From Flavobacteriaceae bacterium (lineage in GTDB: Bacteria; Bacteroidota; Bacteroidia; Flavobacteriales; Flavobacteriaceae), in contig JALZVC010000107.1 in the NCBI GenBank assembly GCA_023301205.1, forward strand, positions 1-5,559: DNA of 5,559 nt. The letters are read 5' to 3'. Positions 1 through 5,559 of this stretch are shown one piece after another (the first letter of the stretch is position 1; every line of letters starts with the position of its first letter). The notes under the pieces are model-generated. The model was not told the DNA's origin. It did no database searches and saw only the letters and a list, made by a program, of their open reading frames with translations. A program made the position numbers and the translations under genes.

Positions 1-902
1 AGTGCAATTCCTGCTTCTGCATCAAAATTACAGGTATGCGGGTCACTGCGATAATCCATAGAAACTACAGGTTCTTCTGTGTAACTCACTATTCCTTTAT
101 ACGCCCCATTTGCTGCATCTTTAAAAAGTTGTTTGATTTCTGCTTCTGTTGCAGATTTTTTAGTCCGTACGGTTAAATCTACAACAGAGACATCTACTGT
201 AGGCACTCTAAATGCCATACCTGTAAGTTTTCCTGCTAATGCTGGGATTACTTTAGTAACTGCCACGGCAGCACCTGTAGTAGAAGGGATGATATTTGCT
301 ACACCACTTCTACCTAACCTATAGTTCTTTTTTGACGGCATATCTACCGTAGATTGTGTTGCGGTTAATGCGTGTATTGTTGTCATTAATCCTTCTTCAA
401 TACCTAGATTATCATCAATAATTTTTGCCATTGGCGCTAAACAATTGGTAGTACAAGACGCATTAGAAACGATTGTATCACTTGCTTTTACGTCTAGGTG
501 ATTTACACCCATCACAAACATAGGAGCCGTTTTTGATGGTGCAGAAATAACTACTTTTTTAGCGCCTGCCGTAATGTGGGCTTTTGCTTTATCTGTTTCG
601 GTAAAAATACCCGTACAGTCTAAAACAATGGCTGCATTAACAGCATCCCATTTTAGATTTTCTGGATTACGCTCATTGGTTACACGCACTTCTCTTCCGT
701 CTACTACAATGTTTCCGTTGGCAACTTTTATTGTGCCTGGGTATCTTCCGTGAACCGAGTCATATTCTAATAGATATGCCAAGTGATCTACATCTAGTAG
801 ATCATTTACTGCTACTACTTCTAATTTATCGCTTTGTGATGCGATTCTAAATGCGATTCTACCAATACGGCCAAAACCGTTTATTGCAATTTTTGTTTTC
901 AT
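1..902 (-). CDS. gap: Type I glyceraldehyde-3-phosphate dehydrogenase (NAD-type), 3' end cut by window edge
   Basis: Cytosolic glycolytic enzyme that converts glyceraldehyde 3-phosphate, phosphate and NAD+ to 1,3-bisphosphoglycerate. I translated 300 intact codons with no stop or frameshift. The family is usually about 330-335 residues, so roughly 30 C-terminal residues lie beyond the left edge. The Rossmann motif NGFGRIGR is at residues 8-15, and Asp34 (in VND) is the usual NAD-ribose ligand. The catalytic signature SNASCTTNC is at 146-154, with nucleophile Cys150 and partner His177 (TIHALTATQ). The phosphate-site segment [10 protein letters not shown] is at 203-212 and Arg232 lies in FRVPT. 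Asp34 together with Pro189 fits NAD+ rather than NADP+ preference (family knowledge). The start is fixed by an in-frame TAA at 914-912, four codons upstream. The leader is A/T-rich without a Shine-Dalgarno, as is usual in Bacteroidota. It lies 111 bases downstream of pfkA in the same direction, with a foldable RNA element in the spacer. Flavobacteria often carry a second gap gene, so paralogue identity is open. Confidence 0.97.
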   Translation of the reverse strand, partial: MKTKIAINGFGRIGRIAFRIASQSDKLEVVAVNDLLDVDHLAYLLEYDSVHGRYPGTIKVANGNIVVDGREVRVTNERNPENLKWDAVNAAIVLDCTGIFTETDKAKAHITAGAKKVVISAPSKTAPMFVMGVNHLDVKASDTIVSNASCTTNCLAPMAKIIDDNLGIEEGLMTTIHALTATQSTVDMPSKKNYRLGRSGVANIIPSTTGAAVAVTKVIPALAGKLTGMAFRVPTVDVSVVDLTVRTKKSATEAEIKQLFKDAANGAYKGIVSYTEEPVVSMDYRSDPHTCNFDAEAGIA

Positions 903-917
903 ATATTTTATTTAGGG

Positions 918-992
918 GACAGTTTGACTCACGATCGTCCCGTAAGCGGGACTAAACGACTCAAGACTTTTTTTTGTCGTGGTCAAACCGTC
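918..992 (-). promoter_or_regulatory. Candidate three-way-junction RNA element in the pfkA-gap spacer
   Basis: Read on the minus strand, an outer 11-bp stem pairs GACGGTTTGAC (992-982) with GTCAAACTGTC (928-918). The single irregular pair is G-U in minus-strand RNA but would be A-C in plus-strand RNA, which favours function in the pfkA-gap direction. The stem encloses two hairpins. One has a 6-bp GTCCCG/CGGGAC stem with loop CTTA (952-937). The other has a 5-bp ACGAC/GTCGT stem (980-976 with 960-956) and a 15-base A-rich loop. An 8-base palindrome ACGATCGT (931-938) overlaps the foot of the first hairpin. The structure ends 15 bases before the gap ATG. It could be a leader controlling gap translation, an mRNA processing or stabilising element between the two cistrons, or a copy of a dispersed palindromic repeat. 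I recognise no Rfam family. The pairing is seen directly; the function is inferred. Confidence 0.4.
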
Positions 993-1013
993 TCGAATCA
1001 AATTGTCTTTTAA

Positions 1014-2000
1014 TTAAACAGATGTAATATCTGCTACTCTTATTAAGTCTTTATCTATTTTATTGGCGCCTTTTAAAGACTCTTTAAAATCTATACTCGT
1101 TACTTTGTTATGGACTACCCCAATCATTATATTACGTTCTCCATTAAGTAGAGCATCTACTGCTCCTACTCCTAGCCTACTTGCTAATACTCGATCATAA
1201 CAACTAGGTGTACCCCCACGCTGTATATGTCCTAGAACGGTTACTTTACATTCATATGCAGTAAGGTGTTCACGAATGTACTCTGCAAGACCAAAAATGT
1301 TTTTTCCTATTTGATCTCCCTCTGCCACAACTACAATACTTGAAGATTTCCCTGAGGCTTTACTACGTTTTAAAGAGGCCACTAAACGTTCTCTTCCCAT
1401 ATCTTGCTCCGGAATTAAAATTTCCTCTGCTCCTGCGCCTATTCCGGCATTTAAAGCGATATCACCTGCATCACGCCCCATCACTTCAACCAGAAATAAT
1501 CTGTTGTGTGAGTTTGCGGTATCTCTAATCTTATCTATGGCTTCCACTACCGTGTTTAATGCAGTATCGTAGCCAATGGTGTAGTCTGTGCCGTTTATGT
1601 CATTATCTATCGTACCCGGCAATCCTACAATAGGAAAATTGTGCTCTTCATTAAAAACGATTGCCCCCGTAAAAGTACCATCACCACCTATAGCCACTAG
1701 AGCATCAATGTTGTTTTCTTTTAAATTTTTATATGCCTGCACTCTTCCTTCTTTGGTTCTAAAACCTTTGGAACGCGCCGACTTTAAAAATGTACCCCCT
1801 CTGTTAATTATGTTTTTTACAGAACGAGCATTGAGCGGTTTAAAATCTCCTTCTATTAAGCCTTCATAGCCTCTGTAAACCCCAACGCATTCTATTTGAT
1901 GATACGCACAAGATCGCACAACAGCTCTTATAGCTGCGTTCATACCAGGGGCATCACCACCACTAGTTAAAACTGCTATTTTGTTTATTTTATGTTTCAT
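1014..2000 (-). CDS. pfkA: ATP-dependent 6-phosphofructokinase
   Basis: Cytosolic enzyme that phosphorylates fructose 6-phosphate to fructose 1,6-bisphosphate, the committed step of glycolysis. At 328 residues it matches the bacterial group A PFK length (about 320). Motifs in order: SGGDAPGMNAAIR (13-25); GGDGT (105-109), where Gly108 marks ATP-type enzymes because pyrophosphate-dependent ones carry Asp there; LPGTIDNDI (127-135), with Asp132 as the predicted base and Gly129 again ATP-type; MGRDAGD (174-180); Glu227; and the PFK signature LGHIQRGGTPSCYDR (256-270). Arg25, Arg29 and Arg59 align with E. coli effector-site arginines, so ADP/PEP control is possible. One difference from E. coli: the neighbouring-subunit Arg243 that contacts the substrate phosphate appears as Lys252. 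The E. coli alignment is from memory. The gene starts 81 bases after the symporter stop, and gap follows 111 bases downstream, so it is probably part of a glycolytic transcription unit. The start is supported by colinearity with family N termini. Confidence 0.97.
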   Translation of the reverse strand: MKHKINKIAVLTSGGDAPGMNAAIRAVVRSCAYHQIECVGVYRGYEGLIEGDFKPLNARSVKNIINRGGTFLKSARSKGFRTKEGRVQAYKNLKENNIDALVAIGGDGTFTGAIVFNEEHNFPIVGLPGTIDNDINGTDYTIGYDTALNTVVEAIDKIRDTANSHNRLFLVEVMGRDAGDIALNAGIGAGAEEILIPEQDMGRERLVASLKRSKASGKSSSIVVVAEGDQIGKNIFGLAEYIREHLTAYECKVTVLGHIQRGGTPSCYDRVLASRLGVGAVDALLNGERNIMIGVVHNKVTSIDFKESLKGANKIDKDLIRVADITSV

Positions 2001-2022
2001 TATGGTAAATATAAATACTTAT

Positions 2023-2049
2023 GTTTACAAAGAAGCTACTTGAGTAAAC
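2023..2049 (-). terminator. Imperfect hairpin after the symporter gene, weak terminator candidate
   Basis: On the minus strand GTTTAC (2049-2044) pairs with GTAAAC (2028-2023). An inner AAG/CTT stem (2041-2039 with 2032-2030) is separated from it by a small internal loop, and the apical loop has 6 bases. The hairpin lies 33 bases after the symporter stop and 22 bases before the pfkA ATG. The downstream stretch is A/T-rich but has no clean T-run, so termination would be weak or partial. It may instead be a leader structure of pfkA, or chance in AT-rich DNA. Confidence 0.25.
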
Positions 2050-2081
2050 TACAACTATTTTTAGGTATTGATATCTTTTTA

Positions 2082-3662
2082 CTAACTAAAAATGAAATAG
2101 GTACTTATCACAATGATACATACAATTACACCTACAATTTTTACGTGACGCCAAGGTTGAATATCTACTTGCTCGGTATATGCTTGTACATAGTCTTCTT
2201 CTCTTGGATAAAACTTACCTATAAGTAACATGATCAAAATATTAAGCACAAATAATATGGCCATCACGTGTAAAAAGTGCGGATACGAATCTCCGTACAT
2301 AGGCTGTAAAATAAATTGGCTAATACTGTATAAAATCACACCAGATAGCATTGCTACATTTGCTGCTACGGCAGGTACTCTTTTAGTAAGATACCCTACA
2401 ACTACGATGGTAAGTATAGGAATACTATAACAACCATTTACTTCTTGTAGATACCCAAATAGTCCATCTGGAGCATTTGCAATAAGTGGTGCGATTGTCA
2501 TTGCTAATAGTGCTAAAAGCACCCCAAAAAGTTTACCGTATTTTACTACTTGCTTATCTGTTGCTTCTTTATTAATGTATGTTTTGTATATATCGAGTCC
2601 GAATAAAGTAACCGAACTATTGAGTGCACTATTAAAGGAACTTAGTATAGCGCCAAATAATACGGCTGCAAAAAAACCAACAAATGCGGTAGGTAATACT
2701 TTACGAACTAAAGCAGGATAGGCCTCATCTGGACTGTCTAATTGACCATCAAAAATATAGAAGGCGATAATACCGGGTAGTACTACGATTAATGGGCCTA
2801 ATATTTTAATACCAGCAGCAAGCATTAATCCTTTTTGTCCTTCTTTTAAGTTTTTTGCAGCTAAGGCACGTTGTATGATGGCTTGATTGGTACCCCAATA
2901 AAAAAGCTGTACTAACATCATACCCGTAAATATAGTTGCAAATGGAATGGAAGAAGCGTCGTCTCCTATCACTTCAAATTTTTCTGGAATTTTATCTGTA
3001 AGCGCAGTAAATCCTTCTAGAATATTTCCGTCGCCAATAAATAATAAGCCAAAAACAGGAATCATTAACCCTCCTATTAAAAGACCGATACCGTTTATTG
3101 AATCTGAAACTGCTACTGCCCGTAATCCACCAAATATGGCATAAATAGAACCTAAAATACCTAATGCCCAGACCGTAATCCATAAACCTTCGGTTTTAGT
3201 AACGCCAAATACAGTTGGCAAATCAAACATTGTGTTTATGGCCAATGCGCCAGAATATAAAACAACAGGTAATAAAACCACTACGTACCCAGAAAGAAAT
3301 AAGACCGAAGTAAGTGTTTTTGTAAATGTGCTATACCGTCGTTCAAGAAATGTAGGTATTGTAGTAATCCCACCTTTTAAATAGCGTGGTAAAAGAAATA
3401 TCGCTGTTATTACGATTGCGATAGCGGCTAAGGTTTCCCAAGCCATTACCACTAGACCTTCTGAATAGGCCTGACCATTTAAACCTATTATTTGTTCTGT
3501 AGATAAATTGGTTAACAGTAATGATCCTGCTATTACACCCGCTGTTAAAGATCGCCCACCTAAAAAATAACCATCTGCAGTTGTTTCATCTGTTTTACGT
3601 GTCTTTAGATACGAGATAATAGCGACAATTGTGGTAAATGCAACGAATGATAAGATAGCCAT
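2082..3662 (-). CDS. Sodium:solute symporter, SSS family (YidK/vSGLT-like)
   Basis: Inner-membrane secondary transporter of the SSS family (SLC5-like) that couples Na+ entry to uptake of a small solute, probably a sugar or similar compound. The 526 residues are dominated by hydrophobic segments consistent with the 13-14 helix LeuT-type fold. The first helix begins at residue 1 and the last spans about 506-525. From memory the best match is E. coli YidK: shared blocks include GYFLGGRSL (31-39), TNLSTEQIIGL (51-61), LPRYLKGGITTIP (91-103), DSINGIGLLIGGLM (187-200), YWGTNQ (255-260), LAAKNLKEGQKG (267-278) and YLQEVNG (404-410). SSFNSALNSS (341-350) holds the serine pair expected at the Na2 sodium site, and Glu76 and Lys286 align with vSGLT sugar-site residues. 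The vSGLT sugar ligand Asn142 appears as Leu and Asn260 as Gln, so the substrate may not be galactose or glucose. The start is fixed by an in-frame TAA two codons upstream. Its position just before pfkA and gap suggests feeding substrate into glycolysis. Confidence 0.93.
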   Translation of the reverse strand: MAILSFVAFTTIVAIISYLKTRKTDETTADGYFLGGRSLTAGVIAGSLLLTNLSTEQIIGLNGQAYSEGLVVMAWETLAAIAIVITAIFLLPRYLKGGITTIPTFLERRYSTFTKTLTSVLFLSGYVVVLLPVVLYSGALAINTMFDLPTVFGVTKTEGLWITVWALGILGSIYAIFGGLRAVAVSDSINGIGLLIGGLMIPVFGLLFIGDGNILEGFTALTDKIPEKFEVIGDDASSIPFATIFTGMMLVQLFYWGTNQAIIQRALAAKNLKEGQKGLMLAAGIKILGPLIVVLPGIIAFYIFDGQLDSPDEAYPALVRKVLPTAFVGFFAAVLFGAILSSFNSALNSSVTLFGLDIYKTYINKEATDKQVVKYGKLFGVLLALLAMTIAPLIANAPDGLFGYLQEVNGCYSIPILTIVVVGYLTKRVPAVAANVAMLSGVILYSISQFILQPMYGDSYPHFLHVMAILFVLNILIMLLIGKFYPREEDYVQAYTEQVDIQPWRHVKIVGVIVCIIVISTYFIFS

Positions 3663-3689
3663 GTGTTAGTTATTTAAGTGAAAATTAGA

Positions 3690-3719
3690 CAAAAAAAAGG
3701 CTTGCCTCTTTAAAAACAA
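3690..3719 (-). promoter_or_regulatory. Possible symporter promoter overlapping the upstream terminator
   Basis: On the minus strand a TTG (3719-3717) is followed after 19 bases by TTTTTTTG (3697-3690), one mismatch from the Bacteroidota -7 consensus TAnnTTTG. The spacing fits the TTG-N17-23-TAnnTTTG pattern reported for Flavobacterium. Transcription would then start roughly 20 bases before the symporter ATG at 3662. The TTG lies inside the terminator stem and the -7-like box is its T-tract, so the match may simply be a by-product of the terminator. No better promoter is visible between terminator and ATG. Confidence 0.25.
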
Positions 3720-3722
3720 GCC
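3691..3722 (-). terminator. Rho-independent terminator of the 286-residue secreted protein gene
   Basis: On the minus strand a perfect 6-bp stem GGCTTG (3722-3717) / CAAGCC (3704-3699), with a 12-base loop, is followed directly by eight T (3698-3691). It lies 37 bases after the stop codon at 3760-3762 and 28 bases before the symporter ATG. It should separate the secreted-protein transcript from the symporter-pfkA-gap group. Confidence 0.85.
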
Positions 3723-3759
3723 CGTGCAAACAATTAAACTAATTAATATTAAACTTTAA

Positions 3760-4620
3760 TTACTTCTTAATTAGTTTAGTTGTTTTAGATCCTTCTGCAG
3801 TAGTAATAGTCGCTGTATACATTCCTGTAGTTAAGTGACTATTAGCAATACTAACATTTGTTGTATTTGGAGTTTCAAAGCTTACGCGTTGTCCTAACAC
3901 ATTTACAATGGCTATAGACTCAATAGGCGTATTTGCAGAAACATTCCAGATAGAAGTAGATGGATTTGGAAAAATAGCAATAGAAGCATCAATTACATCG
4001 TTCACTCCTAATACCGTAGGTCCTAACACTATGCTACCTAAAGTACCTTCATCTGCAGGGTTTGCATTAACACCAAATACTTCCCATCCATATTGTACTG
4101 TAGTATCTTCTGGTGCTATATCAGTAAAAGTGATCGAAAAATCTTGTCCTTCCACTAATGGAGAAGTAACCTCTTTAAGAACACTAAAGTCTGCATTAAA
4201 TACTCTTATAAAAGCAACCGCAACATAAGAAGGGTCTAACGTATTTTCAAGGACACCACCTGTAAATGTTAATTCTTGACCTACAAGATCTGTGCTTTCA
4301 AGAAAGGTACTCCCAGAAAACAACTTGTTTCCTTCACCTGTATCTTGGTTTACCCAAAAAGGATCTGTTGGGTTATCAGCATAGGTATTAAAGTTAGGCT
4401 GGAGTACAATTACACCTGTACCGGCGTCTACAACTGTTTGCACATCTGGAACACCCCAAGGTGAACCAAAAATAAATGCACCACCATCTGCAGGAAGATC
4501 AAATACATTTGCAAATGCTATAAAACCGTCTGATGAAGGGTCTGTTACTACTGTGTTTTGTGCCACTAATCCTAATGACATTAAGGCTATTAAAGCGCTA
4601 AATAAGTATTGATTTTTCAT
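3760..4620 (-). CDS. Secreted protein with T9SS C-terminal sorting domain, function unknown
   Basis: The 286-residue product has three recognisable parts. Residues 1-20 form a Sec signal peptide: MKNQ, a hydrophobic core, then LVA before Gln21. Residues 21-210 form a Gly/Asp/Thr-rich region poor in Lys and free of Cys, which looks like a beta-sandwich (SYVAVAFIRVFN at 131-142, FSITFTDIAP at 161-170, VQYGWEVFGVNANP at 175-188). Residues about 212-286 form a type A T9SS sorting domain, with IFPNP at 216-220, VNVLGQRV at 239-246, TTGMYTATI at 264-272 and a LIKK end. The protein should cross the inner membrane by Sec and the outer membrane by the PorSS/T9SS machinery, where the sorting domain is cleaved during surface attachment or release. 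No catalytic motif is visible. Similar compact modules in Bacteroidota are often glycan-binding or adhesive, but that is inference. A second T9SS gene lies upstream in the same direction, and a strong terminator follows. The signal peptide supports the start. Confidence 0.9.
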   Translation of the reverse strand: MKNQYLFSALIALMSLGLVAQNTVVTDPSSDGFIAFANVFDLPADGGAFIFGSPWGVPDVQTVVDAGTGVIVLQPNFNTYADNPTDPFWVNQDTGEGNKLFSGSTFLESTDLVGQELTFTGGVLENTLDPSYVAVAFIRVFNADFSVLKEVTSPLVEGQDFSITFTDIAPEDTTVQYGWEVFGVNANPADEGTLGSIVLGPTVLGVNDVIDASIAIFPNPSTSIWNVSANTPIESIAIVNVLGQRVSFETPNTTNVSIANSHLTTGMYTATITTAEGSKTTKLIKK

Positions 4621-4665
4621 TTTTCTGAAATTTTAATTAATAATAAACTGATTATGAAATTACCT

Positions 4666-4691
4666 AGGGAGGAAAAACAGATTTCCTCCCT
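4666..4691 (-). terminator. Strong 10-bp hairpin between the two T9SS protein genes
   Basis: On the minus strand AGGGAGGAAA (4691-4682) pairs perfectly with TTTCCTCCCT (4675-4666) across a 6-base loop. It starts 16 bases after the stop of the upstream secreted-protein gene (4707-4709) and ends 45 bases before the next ATG (4620), which is where a terminator or 3'-end stabiliser is expected. The bases after the stem (AGGTAATTTC) are not a T-run, so termination may be inefficient, and partial read-through into the 286-residue protein gene is possible. Confidence 0.55.
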
Positions 4692-4706
4692 TAAGCAACA
4701 TTATTT

Positions 4707-5559
4707 TTATTTTTTTATAATTTTTATTGTTTTCATATTTCCGAAGTCATCAGAGATGTTAACTAGGTACATACCTGATTTTAATTGTGCTAATTGTAAC
4801 TGTGTATTTGTAACTTCTGGTTGAGACTGAAACACTTCTTGACCTAACATATTTACAATAGAAATAGTTGCGATTGCAACCTCTGCATCAATATTTAATT
4901 GATCTACAACAGGATTAGGAAATGTATTGATTGTTGAAATTTCAAATCCATTAACACTTAACGGTTCTGCAACCATTACATCATCAAAATAGTAAGTAGA
5001 ACCATCCCCTGGAAGGTCTACAATAAATTCAAAAAATACTACAATTCTCACAAAATCTGTACCAGCAGTCAAACCAGTAAAATCGTAGGTTAATGTTTCC
5101 CACTCATCTGCAACTGTTGTATTTACATCTACCTCCACACCTACGCTATTGTCAGCGTTCTCTAATCTTAGCTTCACTGGAATACCAGCCTTTGGAGAAT
5201 ACGTATTTAAAGAGATTCCTTCAAATTCGTTAAAATCTATAGGAGTTCCTAAATTAATTGCTGTTCCAGCAAAGAATTGCGCTCCTTCAGTTTTTGTTGA
5301 CCTAAGCACTGTAGCACTTGTGTTAATACCACCTGAAACTGCATTTGCTTCTACAGCAGAATCTGCTCCTTCAAACCCAATTGGGTTATAATCTACATTT
5401 GCATCTTCAAAAGTAATAGGTAATACTACTGGGGCTCCCATTGGTGCTCCCGCTACTTCAACATCATCAAAAAAGTACGTAGAACCATCTCCTGGAAGAT
5501 CTACTATAAATTCAAAGAAAATTACAAATCTATTATAATCTACTGCCGCGTCTACAAGG
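4707..5559 (-). CDS. Modular secreted protein with repeated beta-rich modules and T9SS sorting domain, 5' end cut by window edge
   Basis: The reading frame stays open from the right edge to the TAA at 4709-4707, giving the last 283 residues; the start and signal peptide lie outside. An ATG at 5441 is internal, because the 39 codons before it continue a conserved module. Partial residues 1-36 are the end of one module, and residues about 44-197 form a complete second module (begins VVLPITFED, then YSPKAGIPVKLRLENA, WETLTYDFTGL, ends in the shared DLPGDGSTY...FDDV motif). Residues about 205-283 are a T9SS type A sorting domain (FPNP at 213-216, IVNMLGQEVF, LKSGMYLVNI, KIIKK end). From memory, this module resembles galactose-binding-like or CBM-like domains attached to flavobacterial polysaccharidases and surface proteins, so a catalytic domain could lie upstream; the binding role is inferred. 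The product should be exported through T9SS to the cell surface or medium. A strong hairpin follows the stop. Confidence 0.88.
   Translation of the reverse strand, partial: LVDAAVDYNRFVIFFEFIVDLPGDGSTYFFDDVEVAGAPMGAPVVLPITFEDANVDYNPIGFEGADSAVEANAVSGGINTSATVLRSTKTEGAQFFAGTAINLGTPIDFNEFEGISLNTYSPKAGIPVKLRLENADNSVGVEVDVNTTVADEWETLTYDFTGLTAGTDFVRIVVFFEFIVDLPGDGSTYYFDDVMVAEPLSVNGFEISTINTFPNPVVDQLNIDAEVAIATISIVNMLGQEVFQSQPEVTNTQLQLAQLKSGMYLVNISDDFGNMKTIKIIKK
4978..5048 (-). repeat. Intragenic repeat, copy 2 (module end)
   Basis: This 71-base segment encodes the end of the complete module (FFEFIVDLPGDGSTYYFDDV core). It aligns without gaps to 5461-5531, with 9 mismatches out of 71 by hand count (about 87% identity). 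The offset is 483 bases, exactly 161 codons, so the reading frame is kept. It shows tandem duplication of a protein module within the gene. Confidence 0.9.
5461..5531 (-). repeat. Intragenic repeat, copy 1 (module end)
   Basis: Partner of the repeat at 4978-5048. It encodes the same motif with Tyr changed to Phe (FFEFIVDLPGDGSTYFFDDV core). Flanking residues are less similar (DYNRFVI here against DFVRIVV in the other copy). The rest of this module runs off the right edge, so the total copy number is unknown. Confidence 0.9.

Noticed and set aside
133..324. Plus-strand open frame opposite gap
   Set aside because: It is antisense to a fully conserved GAPDH segment and has no recognisable domain; treated as a shadow frame.
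937..975. Plus-strand terminator (GTCCCG/CGGGAC hairpin followed by eight T)
   Set aside because: Fifteen bases separate the hairpin from the T-run, and no plus-strand gene ends here.
1588..1869. Plus-strand open frames opposite pfkA (also 1340-1528)
   Set aside because: They mirror conserved PFK motifs on the other strand, with no independent signals for expression.
2001..2049. Promoter for pfkA
   Set aside because: The best boxes (a TTG followed by TATATTTA) have only 14 bases between them and would place the start at or inside the ATG; no convincing TAnnTTTG is present.
2230..2430. Short plus-strand frame with a CKKCGYE-like zinc-ribbon motif
   Set aside because: The CxxC pattern arises antisense to symporter helices; one CxxC pair alone, with no matching second pair, is not enough to call a gene.
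3908..4228. Plus-strand open frames opposite the secreted-protein genes (also 4276-4464 and 5149-5391)
   Set aside because: They are antisense to repetitive Thr/Val/Ala-rich coding sequence, with no plausible product or start context.
5439..5441. ATG as the start of a 244-residue protein
   Set aside because: The frame continues open to the window edge, and the 39 upstream codons encode the end of a homologous module, so this Met is internal.

Overview
All supported genes in this AT-rich window lie on the minus strand. The window looks like part of a chromosome from a member of the Bacteroidota, most likely a marine or environmental Flavobacteriaceae species. Three things point there: two secreted proteins end in type IX secretion system (T9SS) C-terminal sorting domains, a pathway confined to this phylum; the start codons are preceded by A/T-rich leaders and not by Shine-Dalgarno sequences; and the GAPDH and PfkA sequences look flavobacterial. 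The species call is inference.

In the direction of transcription (right to left): a T9SS-secreted protein with repeated beta-rich modules, truncated by the right edge (4707-5559); a strong hairpin (4666-4691); a second T9SS-secreted protein of 286 residues (3760-4620); a clear rho-independent terminator (3691-3722); a YidK/vSGLT-like sodium:solute symporter (2082-3662); an 81-base spacer with an imperfect hairpin; ATP-dependent 6-phosphofructokinase pfkA (1014-2000); a 111-base spacer that can fold as a three-way-junction RNA (918-992); and type I GAPDH, truncated by the left edge (1-902). No mobile element, tRNA, rRNA or CRISPR array was seen.

The layout suggests a carbon-use neighbourhood. 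Two surface or secreted, possibly glycan-binding, proteins sit upstream of a Na+-driven importer, which is followed by two glycolytic enzymes. The terminator at 3691-3722 separates the secreted-protein genes from the symporter. Symporter-pfkA-gap is a plausible co-directional metabolic group, although I cannot tell whether it is one transcript. The transported substrate and the ligands of the secreted proteins cannot be read from the sequence.

The items most worth a second look are the structured RNA element in the pfkA-gap spacer; the duplicated module in the right-edge protein, whose core is 87% identical at the DNA level with a 483-base period; and a possible symporter promoter laid over the upstream terminator.
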